Source: Xiheicaenibacterium sp046351325 (GTDB taxonomy: Bacteria > Myxococcota_A > Polyangia > Polyangiales > Polyangiaceae). Taken from it: DNA of 64,000 nucleotides. A program made the position numbers and the translations under genes. The DNA is taken from positions 1 to 64,000 of the forward strand of contig JAXLYR010000005.1 of assembly GCA_046351325.1 (NCBI GenBank), written 5' to 3'. A model generated the notes under the pieces. It did not search any database. It was not told the origin of the DNA and worked only from the letters and a program-made list of their open reading frames with translations. Below, one piece after another: positions 53,445 through 64,000 of the stretch. Position 1 is the first letter of the stretch. Each line of letters begins with the position of its first letter.

Positions 53445-53467
53445 TGAACGGATTTAGGTTCCGTTCA
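53445..53467. promoter_or_regulatory. Palindromic operator for the TetR regulator (predicted)
   Basis: A perfect inverted repeat with 8-bp arms (TGAACGGA / TCCGTTCA) around a 7-bp spacer, 37 bp before the TetR start and 150 bp before the lon start. The size and spacing match TetR operators. TetR binding here is inferred from position. Confidence 0.5.
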
Positions 53468-53618
53468 TCGCTCAGCCGTCTCCGGGCCGCAATACTGGCC
53501 AGCTCCCGTCCTCAGCTGAGCGCGTTCGCCTGAGTTCGCCCCGGCGCTCTCTGCCGGGGCTGGTCCGCCCTTCGCGCTCCCCGAACCAAGACAGGTCGCG
53601 CTCGACCAAGGAATCGTC

Positions 53619-55973
<2,355 letters not shown>

Positions 55974-55997
<24 letters not shown>

Positions 55998-56660
55998 CAT
56001 CAGGGCGTCCGCCTCACGCAGGATGACGGGCAGGCTCGCGGTGAGCGAGTGCCCATCGTCGACGCGGACGAGGCGGACGCTCTCGTTTTCACGCGCCCAA
56101 TCGATGGAACCCGAGACAGGGACGACGTCGTCGCGATCGCCGTGAACGACGAGCGTCGGGGTCGAGCCGAACGACGGTGTAGCCGGCGCGGGCGCAGCCG
56201 GTCCGAACTCGCGATCGAGCCGCTCGGCGTCGGTGATGAAGGCATAGTGCAACTGCGCCTTACGACGTAGTGCGTAGTCGTCGATCGACAGCCAGCCGCT
56301 CGCGCGCCACGCGGCGAGCTCGTCGGGGCCCAAGCGCTCGCGCCAACGCGCCGTGAAGCCGAAGGCAGGCGCGAGCAAGATGAGCCCCCGCACTCGGTCG
56401 TTGCCAGCGGCTGCGCGGGCGGCGGTGAGCCCACCGAGGCTCGAGCCGAAGAGCACGACAGGCGAGTCCGCTGGCGTCTCGGCGATCGCGGTGCGCGTCA
56501 CCTCGAGCATCGCCGACGGCAACATCGTCTCGAACGTGGGGACCCGCAGGTCGAGCCGCCGAACCGAGCACTCTCGCTCGAAGTGCCGCGCGACGGCGAC
56601 CCCCTTCTCCGAGTCGGGGCCCGAGGCGAAGCCGTGCAAATACAGAATTGTAGGGTGCAT
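55974..56660 (-). CDS. YqiA/YcfP-like alpha/beta hydrolase
   Basis: 228 aa. HGFASGPDSEKG, FGSSLGGLTAARAA (nucleophile Ser ~94), HGDRDDVVPV and DDGHSLTA are the motifs of small esterases of this group. Cytoplasmic, no signal peptide. Substrate unknown. It follows the lipoprotein gene at 56670 on the same strand by 9 bp and converges on lon. Confidence 0.83.
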
Positions 56661-56669
56661 AACCCCAAA

Positions 56670-57161
56670 TCAAAGGTGGATGATGGTGAGCTCGTCGGGC
56701 ATGAAGACGACCTCGGCGAGGCCCTTCGGGTCGAACGCGAGCGCGGTGCCGGGGTGCAGGACGGTCGGGTCGAGCTCGAACGTGACGCCGTTCGGGCTCA
56801 TCATCATGAGGGTCCCGGCGCCGCACGCGAGGACCTTGATCGCGATGACCTGACCTTCTGTCAGTCCCGAGCCTTTGGGCGCCCGCGTGATCCGTATTTC
56901 GAGCGTCTGGGTGGCCATGAGTCCACCACAAAGGACATGGGGGTGAGGCCCGAGCGAGACGAGCTCGCCCTCGGCGAGCGCGTCGGAGACCACCACGCTC
57001 GAGGCGACGGGCACGACGCTCGGTCGTGGGGGCGCCGCGACGACGGGCCTCGGACTCTCCACTTCGGGGGCAGTGCGGTGGAGCGCGACCGCGGGCTGAC
57101 TGCAGCCTACGAAGACCCCAATCGCGACGACGGCGAGCGTGCTCAGACGGCGGAGATACAT
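56670..57161 (-). CDS. Hypothetical lipoprotein
   Basis: 163 aa. A short signal peptide ends in a lipobox-like FVGC. The mature part has a Pro/Val-rich region and a beta-rich C-terminus (LEIRITRAPKGSGLTEGQVI, then LMMMSPNGVTFELDP). No family recognised. It sits between the glycosyltransferase and esterase genes on the same strand, so it may be part of a three-gene unit. Confidence 0.6.
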   Translation of the reverse strand: MYLRRLSTLAVVAIGVFVGCSQPAVALHRTAPEVESPRPVVAAPPRPSVVPVASSVVVSDALAEGELVSLGPHPHVLCGGLMATQTLEIRITRAPKGSGLTEGQVIAIKVLACGAGTLMMMSPNGVTFELDPTVLHPGTALAFDPKGLAEVVFMPDELTIIHL

Positions 57162-57204
57162 GGCGATCGCATGTGGCCCGAAATCGGAGAACGTGACCGC
57201 GGGC

Positions 57205-58281
57205 TCAATCCTCCGGGAGCTCGAGCGGCATGGCCCGCGCTTCTTGGCGAATGGGCAGGTCGCGCGCGCGCACTCGCTTCTGGTGCAGGTAAGTCAGGTA
57301 TTCGCCGATGAACCCCATCGAGAAGAACTGAATACCGAGCACGATGAGCAGCGTGCCGAACGAGAGGAGCGGGCGATCGCCGATCTTGTGGCCGAGGAGC
57401 CAGAGGATCGTGAGGTAGAAATCGATGAGGAAGCCGAGCGCGCCCATCACCAAGCCGATGAAGCCGAAGAGGTGCATCGGCCGGCGCGAGTACTTCGTGA
57501 GGAAGGTAATGCTCAAAAGGTCGAAGAACCCGCGCAGGATGCGCTCGAGCCCATAACGCGAAGTCCCGTGTTTGCGCGCGTGGTGCGTGACAGGGACCTC
57601 GGTGACGCGGAACCCCTCCCACGCGGCGAGCGCCGGAATAAACCGGAAGAGGTCGCCATAGATGGGGATCGTGGTCACGACCTCACGGCGATAAGCCTTG
57701 AAGCCGCAGTTCATGTCGTGGAGCTTGACGTTGGTCACCCACCGCACGGTCGCGTTGAAGATGCGCGTCAGCACCAGGCGATTCGCAGGGTCCAGGCGCT
57801 TCACCTTCCACCCTACAACAACGTCAAAGCCATCTTCGACGGCCTTGATGAAATTGGGGATCTCGGCCGGGTCGTCTTGCAGGTCCGCGTCCATCATGAG
57901 GACGATCTCGCCGCGCACCCGACTGAAGCCCGCTGACAAGGCCATCGCTTTGCCGAAGTTCTTGCGAAGGCGAACGGCGCGGATACGCGGGTTGTCGCGC
58001 GAGAGTTGGGTCATCACCTGCCAAGACGAGTCGGTGGACCCGTCGTCGACGAAGATGAGCTCCCACGACTCGTGGCCGTCGAGGGCTTGCGCGATGCGCG
58101 CCGCGAGCTCGGGCAAGCTGTCGGCCTCGTTGAGGCCGGGGATCACGATCGAGATGCGTACCTTCTCGACGGTGGGCGCCATTGCGGTGGAGTGGAGCTC
58201 GGTCGGAGCGGTCGCGAGCGGAGCCGGAGCTGCATGCGCGGGTGCCTCGACCGAGGCGATTTCTTCGTTCCCAGCGGACAC
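57205..58281 (-). CDS. Family 2 glycosyltransferase (DPM/ArnC-like) with two membrane helices
   Basis: 358 aa from GTG; an ATG at 58182 (MAPTVEKVRIS) would remove a 33-residue Ala-rich leader and begin right at the fold. The GT-A domain has ISIVIPGLNEADSLPELAA, FVDDGSTDSSWQ, DADLQDDPAEIP and the acceptor-side HDMNCGFKAYRREV. Two C-terminal helices (~275-300 and ~310-335) anchor it in the inner membrane. It probably adds a sugar to a polyprenyl phosphate carrier. The partner genes are not nearby. Confidence 0.9.
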   Translation of the reverse strand: MSAGNEEIASVEAPAHAAPAPLATAPTELHSTAMAPTVEKVRISIVIPGLNEADSLPELAARIAQALDGHESWELIFVDDGSTDSSWQVMTQLSRDNPRIRAVRLRKNFGKAMALSAGFSRVRGEIVLMMDADLQDDPAEIPNFIKAVEDGFDVVVGWKVKRLDPANRLVLTRIFNATVRWVTNVKLHDMNCGFKAYRREVVTTIPIYGDLFRFIPALAAWEGFRVTEVPVTHHARKHGTSRYGLERILRGFFDLLSITFLTKYSRRPMHLFGFIGLVMGALGFLIDFYLTILWLLGHKIGDRPLLSFGTLLIVLGIQFFSMGFIGEYLTYLHQKRVRARDLPIRQEARAMPLELPED

Positions 58282-58327
58282 GGGGTCGGGAGCCTAGTCC
58301 TCCGCGATTGGAGATTCCACCCAAGTC

Positions 58328-59173
58328 GTGCGAGCCGGTCGCGCGTCGGACTATGCTGCGCCCGTGCGCGCAGGCGAGCGGAGCGGGCTCGGTCGATATG
58401 GGAGCGTCGCGATCGTGGCGGGCGCGGCCGAGGGCCTGGGCGCCGCGTTCTCGCGGGAGCTCGCGCGGGCAGGGCTCGATTTGGTGCTCGTCGACGTCCG
58501 CGAGGACCTTCTCGGCGCGCTGGCTCGCGAGCTCGAGGCTGCGTTCGCGGTGCGCGTCCGCGCTGTCGTCGTCGATCTCGCGGCGCCCGACGCTGGCGAG
58601 AGGATCGAGCGCGCCGCTGCAGACTGGCCAATAGGGCTCGTCGTCTTCAACGCCGCGGCCGCGCCGATTGGACCGTTCGAGCGGCTCGCGTTCGCGGACG
58701 CGGCCCGCGTCGTGGACGTCAACAATCGCGCGGCCCTCGATCTGCTCTCGCGCTTCGTCCCCGCGATGGTCGCGCGTGGCCGCGGCGCGCTCGTTCTCGT
58801 CGGGTCGAACGCCGGGCTCCTCGGCCATCCGCTTACAGCCGTGTACGGCGCGTCGAAGGCCTTCCTCGTTCGGCTCGGTGAGGCCCTGCACGTCGAGCTC
58901 GCCCCGCGTGGGATCGACGTGCTCGTCCCCTGCCCCGGCGCGATCGCGACCCCCAATCTGGCGCGCTCGGGGGCGCGGCTCTCGCGGTTCCTCACCGCCG
59001 ATCCGAACGAGGTCGCGCGCGAGGCCCTCGCCGAGCTCGGGCGCGGCCGCGCCGTCGTATCTCTAGGCGCAGCCAATCGCCTTACAATGACAGTCCTGTC
59101 AGCGTTACCGCGACAGATCGCGACGAGACTCCTCGGGCGCGTCATGCGCGCGACGTACCCTCGAGCGCAGTAA
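58328..59173 (+). CDS. Short-chain dehydrogenase/reductase
   Basis: 281 aa from GTG (a GTG at 58364 is also plausible). Rossmann glycine motif AGAAEGLGAAF (~31), NAAAAPIGPF in place of NNAG, catalytic Ser (GSNAGLLG) and YGASK (~173). NAD(P)-dependent oxidation or reduction of an unknown substrate; the C-terminal helix is suited to membrane association. Its 3' end overlaps a convergent gene by 69 bp. Otherwise of normal length. Confidence 0.88.
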   Translation: MRAGRASDYAAPVRAGERSGLGRYGSVAIVAGAAEGLGAAFSRELARAGLDLVLVDVREDLLGALARELEAAFAVRVRAVVVDLAAPDAGERIERAAADWPIGLVVFNAAAAPIGPFERLAFADAARVVDVNNRAALDLLSRFVPAMVARGRGALVLVGSNAGLLGHPLTAVYGASKAFLVRLGEALHVELAPRGIDVLVPCPGAIATPNLARSGARLSRFLTADPNEVAREALAELGRGRAVVSLGAANRLTMTVLSALPRQIATRLLGRVMRATYPRAQ

Positions 59174-60043
59174 GCCGCTATCGCGAGCGCCTCGCAGGGA
59201 GGATTGTGATCGTGCGAGGCTCCAACGCCGTCGCGACGGCGACAATTGGCGCTCGAGCTGCTTGAAGTGAGCAGCGAGCTGGGCAATGTCGATCGCGCCA
59301 CTTGCGTCGCGCCGGACCGTGTCGAGCAGGCCGCCGACAGCTATCATGGCTCCACTGGGGAGCGGCGAATCCAGCCCTTTTGTGGCCTCGATCGATGCGC
59401 CCTCTTTGTCGACCGTGACGAACAATCCCAGCAGAGCCTTGGACTCTTCGAGTCCGTCGACCGACAGATCCACTGGACCGGTGAACTTCCATCCATTCGG
59501 GGGCAGTTCGAGCGGCGTGGAGCTCACCCGACTGCCGGCTAGACGGATCTCGAGAGAAGTGGGCCCGAGGAGAGGCAGCGCCTGGACCACGTCCGACAGC
59601 AAGGAGTACGGCAACTCCGCATTGGCGAGCACCACGACGTCCACGTCGAGATCGACCTTCTTTTGTCGCAGCAGCGTCTCCACCTCGGAGCGAAACCGGG
59701 CGCGCTCGGCGCTTGGCGCCGACCTCAAGAGGGACTCCGTCGTTTGCTGATCTGGCAGAGGTCCGGCGATGGTGTCACTCCCCACGCGCAACCCCGAGCT
59801 GGTCAATTCGAGCTCCACCGAGCGCACCGGATCCCGCGAGCTGGGCGCCGGCACCCCAGAGCTCACGAGCGTGTGAGTGACCGGGGTCTCGCGCGTGCGC
59901 AGGTCGCCAGTTGCGTCCGCACCGAGTGGGCCTCGCGACGCACACCCAATGGCCCACGCCCCAATCGCGAGAAGACCAGGGATGCGGCACAGTTCTCTGG
60001 AGCAGACTGGGGATTCGAGCACGCAGTCACCGGCTAGTCGCAC
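59105..60043 (-). CDS. Hypothetical lipoprotein with an ExbD-like segment
   Basis: 312 aa from GTG at 60043; a GTG at 60022 would leave a slightly shorter leader. The lipobox is AIGC (GAWAIGCAS). The centre (LRQKKVDLDVDVVVLANAEL, then PYSLLSDVVQALPLLGPTSL) resembles the C-terminal domain of ExbD/TolR, but no membrane helix is present. The C-terminal 70 residues are Arg-rich and overlap the SDR gene, so the true end could be different. Moderate support that the gene is real. Confidence 0.5.
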   Translation of the reverse strand: MRLAGDCVLESPVCSRELCRIPGLLAIGAWAIGCASRGPLGADATGDLRTRETPVTHTLVSSGVPAPSSRDPVRSVELELTSSGLRVGSDTIAGPLPDQQTTESLLRSAPSAERARFRSEVETLLRQKKVDLDVDVVVLANAELPYSLLSDVVQALPLLGPTSLEIRLAGSRVSSTPLELPPNGWKFTGPVDLSVDGLEESKALLGLFVTVDKEGASIEATKGLDSPLPSGAMIAVGGLLDTVRRDASGAIDIAQLAAHFKQLERQLSPSRRRWSLARSQSSLRGARDSGLLRSRVRRAHDAPEESRRDLSR

Positions 60044-60212
60044 CCGATTGAACGCGCAAGCCCACTTCGCTCGCGCTCATTGAGGTCTTTCCGCGATGCA
60101 CTGCGCGGCGAGGGAGCTTACAAATGAGTCTGCGTCTCACCGAGCTGCGAGTCTGCGGCCTACGATGAGCAGCGTCATCGAAGCGTTGCGGCTCACCCGT
60201 CAGGTTCGAATC

Positions 60213-60267
60213 GACGGTCCCAAGGGTTCCTCACCAGGCCGCCCGTCCCTAGACTGTTGGGACCGTC
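60213..60267. repeat. Inverted repeat directly ahead of a start codon
   Basis: Perfect 11-bp arms, GACGGTCCCAA (60213-60223) and TTGGGACCGTC (60257-60267), separated by 33 bases. The right arm ends one base before the GTG at 60268. A hairpin in the mRNA could mask the ribosome site, or the repeat could be an operator. The 225-bp interval 60044-60267 holds no gene that I can see. Confidence 0.55.
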
Positions 60268-61443
60268 GTGTCCTTCGTCCTCGCTCCGCTCGGGTTCGCG
60301 TTGGTTCTGGCGTTCGTCTTCTACCTGATGGGCTACTCGGCCCCGAACGCCCTCCCGTTTGTTCGCCGAATAAACGATGTCATCAGCGCCCTACCGCTAT
60401 GGAGGACGTCGCAGAATGGGGAAGAGATCACGTTCGACGCACACGGGGCGAAGCTGCGGCTCGTCAAACTCGACACGAGCAAGGTCTGGATTGGAGTACC
60501 ACTCCCCGAGCCGAGCGGCACAGACTCGCCGTTTCGCTCGACCGGCGGTCGGCCGCACCACCTCCACGAGCTGCCCCACCTCACCCTGGCTTCAGCTCGC
60601 CGAGTCGATGCCTGGGGCGCGCATTTCGGGCTGAATCGTCAGCCCAAACTGGGTAACGCCGGGCTCGAAGCAGCGTCCTGGGTGGAGACGCGCGCGAGCG
60701 CGGCGGTCGTGCGAGACCTGTTCGCGCCAGCCGAAATGCACGAGCTCGCCCATGCTGCGCTACGCCTCGGCGAGACAGAGCTCCGCCTGAATGATCACGG
60801 CGATGCGCTCGGTCTCCTGATAGACGACTACGGTCCGCACATCTCGGCCGGTGATTTGGACGCTGCATTGCACGCGCTCGCCTGTGCTCGGGAGACATTG
60901 CCCCGCGTGGACAAGGCCCCCGTCCCACGATCGAGGCTCCACCCCCTCGTTCAAGTGGGCTCAATGTTCGTGGCGACCATGGGCGCCCTGTTCGCCGTCA
61001 TATCCCTCGGACTGGTTGTCGAATCCAAGACACCAGTTGGCGCGTCGTTCTACCTGTTGGTGGGAGAGGTCTCCTTCATCCTCGTGTCTCTGGTGGCGCT
61101 CGTCGGTCTTGTAGCGACCCGCGGCAAGCGATTCGTGCGGTTCGGGGCCATCGTCATTACCGCCATAGCAGTCATACCCGGTCTCTCTGCGTTGAGCCTG
61201 GGTGCGATCAACATGGACCTCGACGCGTCCACCCAGCGCGTCCGCGCGAACGTGGAAAGCCGGAGAGTCGTGCGCGGCAAAGGCACCAGTTACCTGGTCA
61301 TGATTCGCCAGACCGGGCTCTGCCCACGAAAGGAGCTGGTCGTGAGTGAGGCCCAATACGACGACATGGCCCCGACGCTCGAGGTCACGTGCGGTCGCGG
61401 GGCGCTCAGCATACCATGGGTGACACGGCGCGACTCACGGTGA
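60268..61443 (+). CDS. Hypothetical membrane protein
   Basis: 391 aa from GTG. One helix at the N-terminus (FVLAPLGFALVLAFVFYLMG) and about three more near residues 230-315 (LVQVGSMFVATMGALFAV, then FYLLVGEVSFILVSLVALVG). The soluble middle (~45-225) and the last 75 residues belong to no family I recognise. It ends 9 bp into the convergent lipase maturation factor gene. The unusual hairpin at its 5' end is described separately. Confidence 0.6.
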   Translation: MSFVLAPLGFALVLAFVFYLMGYSAPNALPFVRRINDVISALPLWRTSQNGEEITFDAHGAKLRLVKLDTSKVWIGVPLPEPSGTDSPFRSTGGRPHHLHELPHLTLASARRVDAWGAHFGLNRQPKLGNAGLEAASWVETRASAAVVRDLFAPAEMHELAHAALRLGETELRLNDHGDALGLLIDDYGPHISAGDLDAALHALACARETLPRVDKAPVPRSRLHPLVQVGSMFVATMGALFAVISLGLVVESKTPVGASFYLLVGEVSFILVSLVALVGLVATRGKRFVRFGAIVITAIAVIPGLSALSLGAINMDLDASTQRVRANVESRRVVRGKGTSYLVMIRQTGLCPRKELVVSEAQYDDMAPTLEVTCGRGALSIPWVTRRDSR

Positions 61444-63015
61444 TGGGTCGACGTCCTCCTCGTCGAGGGCGGCATAGAATAGATACTTGCGCAGCTCGGG
61501 GTCGTCCGCCGACACCGGGCGCAGATAGGAGCCTATCCGCTCGCGCTCCCAGACCGCGCTCCCGCGTGCGAAGCGGTAATGATAGAGCTCCGCCCGCACC
61601 CAGCGCGGGCGCGCTCCGTCGAAGGGGTCGCGGGAGAGGGCCTTGCGGATCTCGGGGTCGCCGTCGAGCAGCTTCGCTACCATCCGCACGAACCACGGGT
61701 TCTGCTCGACGGGACTGTACTGTAAGAACCACATCTGCCAATCGAGCCGCCGGTGATAGGGGGTAATCCAGCAGAGGCGCCGGTCGACGGGCCCAGGTTT
61801 GCAGGGCAGCTCATATTCGCGATACGCCGACTCGTCGGCGGGGTCCTCGGCAAGGGAGCCCTGCACCACGACCTCGACACGCTCCCGGCTTACACTACCG
61901 AAAGCGCCGTAGGTGTTGACGATGTGGAGCGGCTCGTAGGACTGGTTCATCACCTGGTGCGCGCTCAGCATGTTCGATACGGGGTTGAGGCTCAGGATCG
62001 CGACGACGAGCGCGTGACCGCCCGACACCCAGAGGGCGGCGCGCGAGGCGCGAGGCTCCAAAGTCGACGCGCGGGCCCAATCGACCAGTCGGCGCGGCAG
62101 CACGCGGGCGTAGTCCTCGTCGTCGAAGCACGCCAGCGCGGGCACGATAGTGAGCCAATTCAGGAAAGACAGGTTGCCGCTCAGGATGAGCGTCAATTGG
62201 AAAGCAATGAACAAGCCGCCCGCGACCCGACGCGCGAGCCGTGGTCCGAACGCCGCGAACGGCGCGAGGAGCTCCACGACGTGGTTGAAGAGGGCCCCGA
62301 CGGTCTGGGCCGGCGCCGGGAGCGAATGGAAATAGGGCGAGAGCGGACCGGGGATTGGCTGCGTCTGGTAGTGGAACTGCAGGCAAGTGAGCTCGCGCCA
62401 GCAGTCGTCCCCGCGCAGCTTGATGAGGCCGGCGCCGAGCATCACGCGGGCGATCAGCCAGCGCGACAGCCATATCGGCAGGACCGGCGGCGGCGCCCGC
62501 GGGAATGGCTTTACCGACGTAATAGGACATAGGAAGACCGCGAGGAGCCCCGTCTCGAGCAGCTGGATCTCCCAGCCGTAGCCGTAAAAGACCCCGCCGA
62601 CGTGGACAATGGAGAGGTAGAGCCCCCAGAGCGCGACCATGACCCCGGCGTTCGTCACGCCCGCCAAGAGGAGGAGCGAGAGCGCGACGCCAGTCCAAGA
62701 GACAGCGGAGAGCGCGGTGTCCGAAGCGCCAATCCAGAAGAACAGGCTCGGCGCGCGGCGCGTGGCCGCGAGCGCGCCATTGGCGGTTTGGATCTTGACG
62801 AGGTGCTCCGCCGGCACGAGCCCGTGAGACCCAATCAGCGGCCCGAGCTGGAGCGCCGCCGACATGAACGCGGCGAGGTATACAACGCCGAGCGCGCGAA
62901 GCATCACGAACCGCGTGAGGACGTACGTCGAGCTCGTCGAGAGGAAGCGATCGAGTGGCCCGCGCAGGCCGAGGTCGTCCGCCTCGCCAGGCTCCCGCGC
63001 GGCGTCGGCGCTCAT
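61435..63015 (-). CDS. Lipase maturation factor family protein
   Basis: 526 aa. A polytopic membrane protein of the LMF1 type: VMLRALGVVYLAAFMSAALQ, GSHGLVPAEHL, ARVMLGAGLIKLRGDDCW, LTCLQFHYQTQPIPGPLSPY and the C-terminal EYELPCKPG and YHRRLDWQMWF are family signatures. In animals LMF1 helps lipases fold; the bacterial role is unknown. It has about ten helices. It lies 22 bp downstream of the coiled-coil gene at 63038. Confidence 0.9.
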   Translation of the reverse strand: MSADAAREPGEADDLGLRGPLDRFLSTSSTYVLTRFVMLRALGVVYLAAFMSAALQLGPLIGSHGLVPAEHLVKIQTANGALAATRRAPSLFFWIGASDTALSAVSWTGVALSLLLLAGVTNAGVMVALWGLYLSIVHVGGVFYGYGWEIQLLETGLLAVFLCPITSVKPFPRAPPPVLPIWLSRWLIARVMLGAGLIKLRGDDCWRELTCLQFHYQTQPIPGPLSPYFHSLPAPAQTVGALFNHVVELLAPFAAFGPRLARRVAGGLFIAFQLTLILSGNLSFLNWLTIVPALACFDDEDYARVLPRRLVDWARASTLEPRASRAALWVSGGHALVVAILSLNPVSNMLSAHQVMNQSYEPLHIVNTYGAFGSVSRERVEVVVQGSLAEDPADESAYREYELPCKPGPVDRRLCWITPYHRRLDWQMWFLQYSPVEQNPWFVRMVAKLLDGDPEIRKALSRDPFDGARPRWVRAELYHYRFARGSAVWERERIGSYLRPVSADDPELRKYLFYAALDEEDVDPSP

Positions 63016-63037
63016 CGCCAGCAGCGGATTGGAGTGG

Positions 63038-63538
63038 TCACTTGGAGGGAGGCGGCACCACGACAGTCACGGTCGTCTCGTGTCCGTCTGCATCATAGGC
63101 ACGTACGATGAGCACCTTGCCAGTCAGCGTCGGGTCCCGATTCGTCACGGCGAGCGCCCCGCTCTCCTCCTGTTTGACCTCGATATTGGAGCCGCCGGCG
63201 TCGAAGCGAGCGAAGCGCGGAGCGCCGTCGGGCATCTGATTCGGATTCGCCGAAGACGCAGCGACGACGCTCGCGCCCGCGGCAGGGCTCGGCGACGGCT
63301 GACCGCGCGAGAGCTCGGCGATGATGCGCTCCAATTGCCCCGAGCGCGTCTCGAGCGCCGCGAGTCGCCGCTCCAGATTGGTGAGATCCGAGCGCGGCGC
63401 GGCGGTCGCTGACGACGTGAGCGGCGCAGCCGAAGCCGACGGGGAGCTCGGCGGCGCAGCGGGGCTGCGGAGAGCTGCGTACACCGCGAGGAGCACGGCG
63501 AGCCCCGACAGCCCGATTGCTATGTTCCCGCGCTCCAC
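63038..63538 (-). CDS. Hypothetical protein with N-terminal anchor and coiled coil
   Basis: 166 aa. One N-terminal helix (IAIGLSGLAVLLAVYAAL) anchors it to the membrane. A Ser/Ala/Pro-rich spacer, a short coiled coil (DLTNLERRLAALETRSGQLE) and a small C-terminal beta domain (VLIVRAYDADGHETTVTVVV) follow. No family recognised. It stands between the collagen-like gene (3 bp upstream) and the lipase maturation factor gene on the same strand. Confidence 0.62.
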   Translation of the reverse strand: MERGNIAIGLSGLAVLLAVYAALRSPAAPPSSPSASAAPLTSSATAAPRSDLTNLERRLAALETRSGQLERIIAELSRGQPSPSPAAGASVVAASSANPNQMPDGAPRFARFDAGGSNIEVKQEESGALAVTNRDPTLTGKVLIVRAYDADGHETTVTVVVPPPSK

Positions 63539-63541
63539 CGG

Positions 63542-64000
63542 TCAGAACTGGCGCTGACAGGCGACGGCGTTACTCGACCAGCGCCAGCAACGGAACAGCA
63601 CGGCAGGACCGTTGCCATTGGCGACCGCGGTAACGAGGATCTGGCTGCCTTCACTGCAGAACGTCCCCTGGAGCGTGTCACCCGCGGCGAATGAATAGCG
63701 GAAGACCTGCGTGGTCGCGGACGAGTTTGCTTGGCAGGTCGACGGCATGACCATCCCGTAATCGTAGAGTTGCCCGCCCGTCGTCGTACGCAGCTGGAGC
63801 GTGGTCGACGAGAGCGCCTCGAGCACGAAGCCATTGCCCGAATAGAGAGTGAAGGGCCCAGTGCCGAAGACCCCAAAGGTGATCGCTGGTGGCGTGTACG
63901 TGCCAGCCGGGCCTGTGGCGCCGGTGGCGCCGGTGGCGCCGGTGGCGCCGGTGGGGCCCGTGGGCCCCGTCGGACCAATGGGGCCTTGTGGGCCTGTCGG
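63542..64000 (-). CDS. Collagen-like repeat protein, C-terminal part (runs off the right edge)
   Basis: 153 codons are visible. The part nearest the edge is a run of Gly-X-Y triplets (GPTGPTGPTGATGATGATG), encoded by near-identical tandem GGCGCCACC units. It is followed by GPAGTY and a ~120-residue C-terminal domain (VLEALSSTTLQLRTTTGGQL, then QVFRYSFAAGDTLQGTF, a CWRW motif). Collagen-like proteins are usually surface-exposed or exosporial; the start and signal peptide lie outside the window. The triplet repeat is prone to length variation. Confidence 0.75.
   Translation of the reverse strand, partial: PTGPQGPIGPTGPTGPTGATGATGATGATGPAGTYTPPAITFGVFGTGPFTLYSGNGFVLEALSSTTLQLRTTTGGQLYDYGMVMPSTCQANSSATTQVFRYSFAAGDTLQGTFCSEGSQILVTAVANGNGPAVLFRCWRWSSNAVACQRQF

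Noticed and set aside
60190..60220. tRNA T-loop-like GGTTCGAATC
   Set aside because: The flanking bases do not form a T-stem, and no acceptor, D or anticodon arm could be found around it.

Overview
The window looks like the chromosome of a myxobacterium, most likely of the Polyangiales/Sorangiineae type. The DNA is very GC-rich and densely packed on both strands, with many 4-base start/stop overlaps. It carries two eukaryote-like Ser/Thr kinases, many small lipoproteins with Gly-rich linkers after the lipobox, a fibro-slime domain protein, a TPR lipoprotein resembling gliding-motility GltE, and type VI secretion (T6SS) genes. The genus is an inference; no rRNA or tRNA gene was found. No stretch longer than about 250 bases lacks a gene.

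Region 1 (1-8.6 kb): a partial Gly-rich lipoprotein behind a Fur-like palindrome, a small hypothetical protein, then a circularly permuted ATP-grasp / alpha-E pair. Facing them is a transglutaminase fused to a class II amidotransferase domain that appears catalytically dead. A hypothetical protein, a lipoprotein and a CobA-HemD fusion follow. Region 2 (8.7-27.5 kb) is housekeeping and mixed metabolism: a GYF_2/GAF-like protein, hemB, a heterodimeric ABC exporter behind a Ser/Thr kinase, an aldo/keto reductase, a PhyH-like dioxygenase, a Nei-like glycosylase, AraC/cupin, a KamA-type radical SAM enzyme with a parvulin-like lipoprotein, pyrH, a methyltransferase, rpoZ and a phosphoesterase.

Region 3 (27.6-46.9 kb) is the accessory core. 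It holds two tandem IcmF/TssM paralogues, a PA0069-type radical SAM enzyme, a membrane Ser/Thr kinase coupled to a probable DUF2169-type protein, and a divergent effector-delivery operon. That operon runs: short VgrG, a 502-aa protein with hydrophobic Gly/Ala segments and a spike-like end, DUF2169 fused to pentapeptide repeats, a second large pentapeptide-repeat gene with a one-base frameshift, DUF3540, and DUF4150 (PAAR-like). The likely logic is that VgrG supplies the spike base, DUF3540 and/or the 502-aa protein the needle, DUF4150 the tip, and DUF2169/pentapeptide proteins adaptor or cargo functions, possibly under kinase control. The remaining T6SS genes (sheath, baseplate, TssJ/TssL, ClpV) are not in the window.

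Region 4 (46.9-64 kb): TPR lipoprotein, Tat-type serine hydrolase, fibro-slime lipoprotein, small lipoprotein, lipase-like hydrolase, TetR regulator with an upstream palindrome, Lon protease, YqiA-like esterase, GT2 glycosyltransferase, SDR, an ExbD-like lipoprotein, membrane proteins, a lipase maturation factor homologue and, at the right edge, a collagen-like repeat protein.
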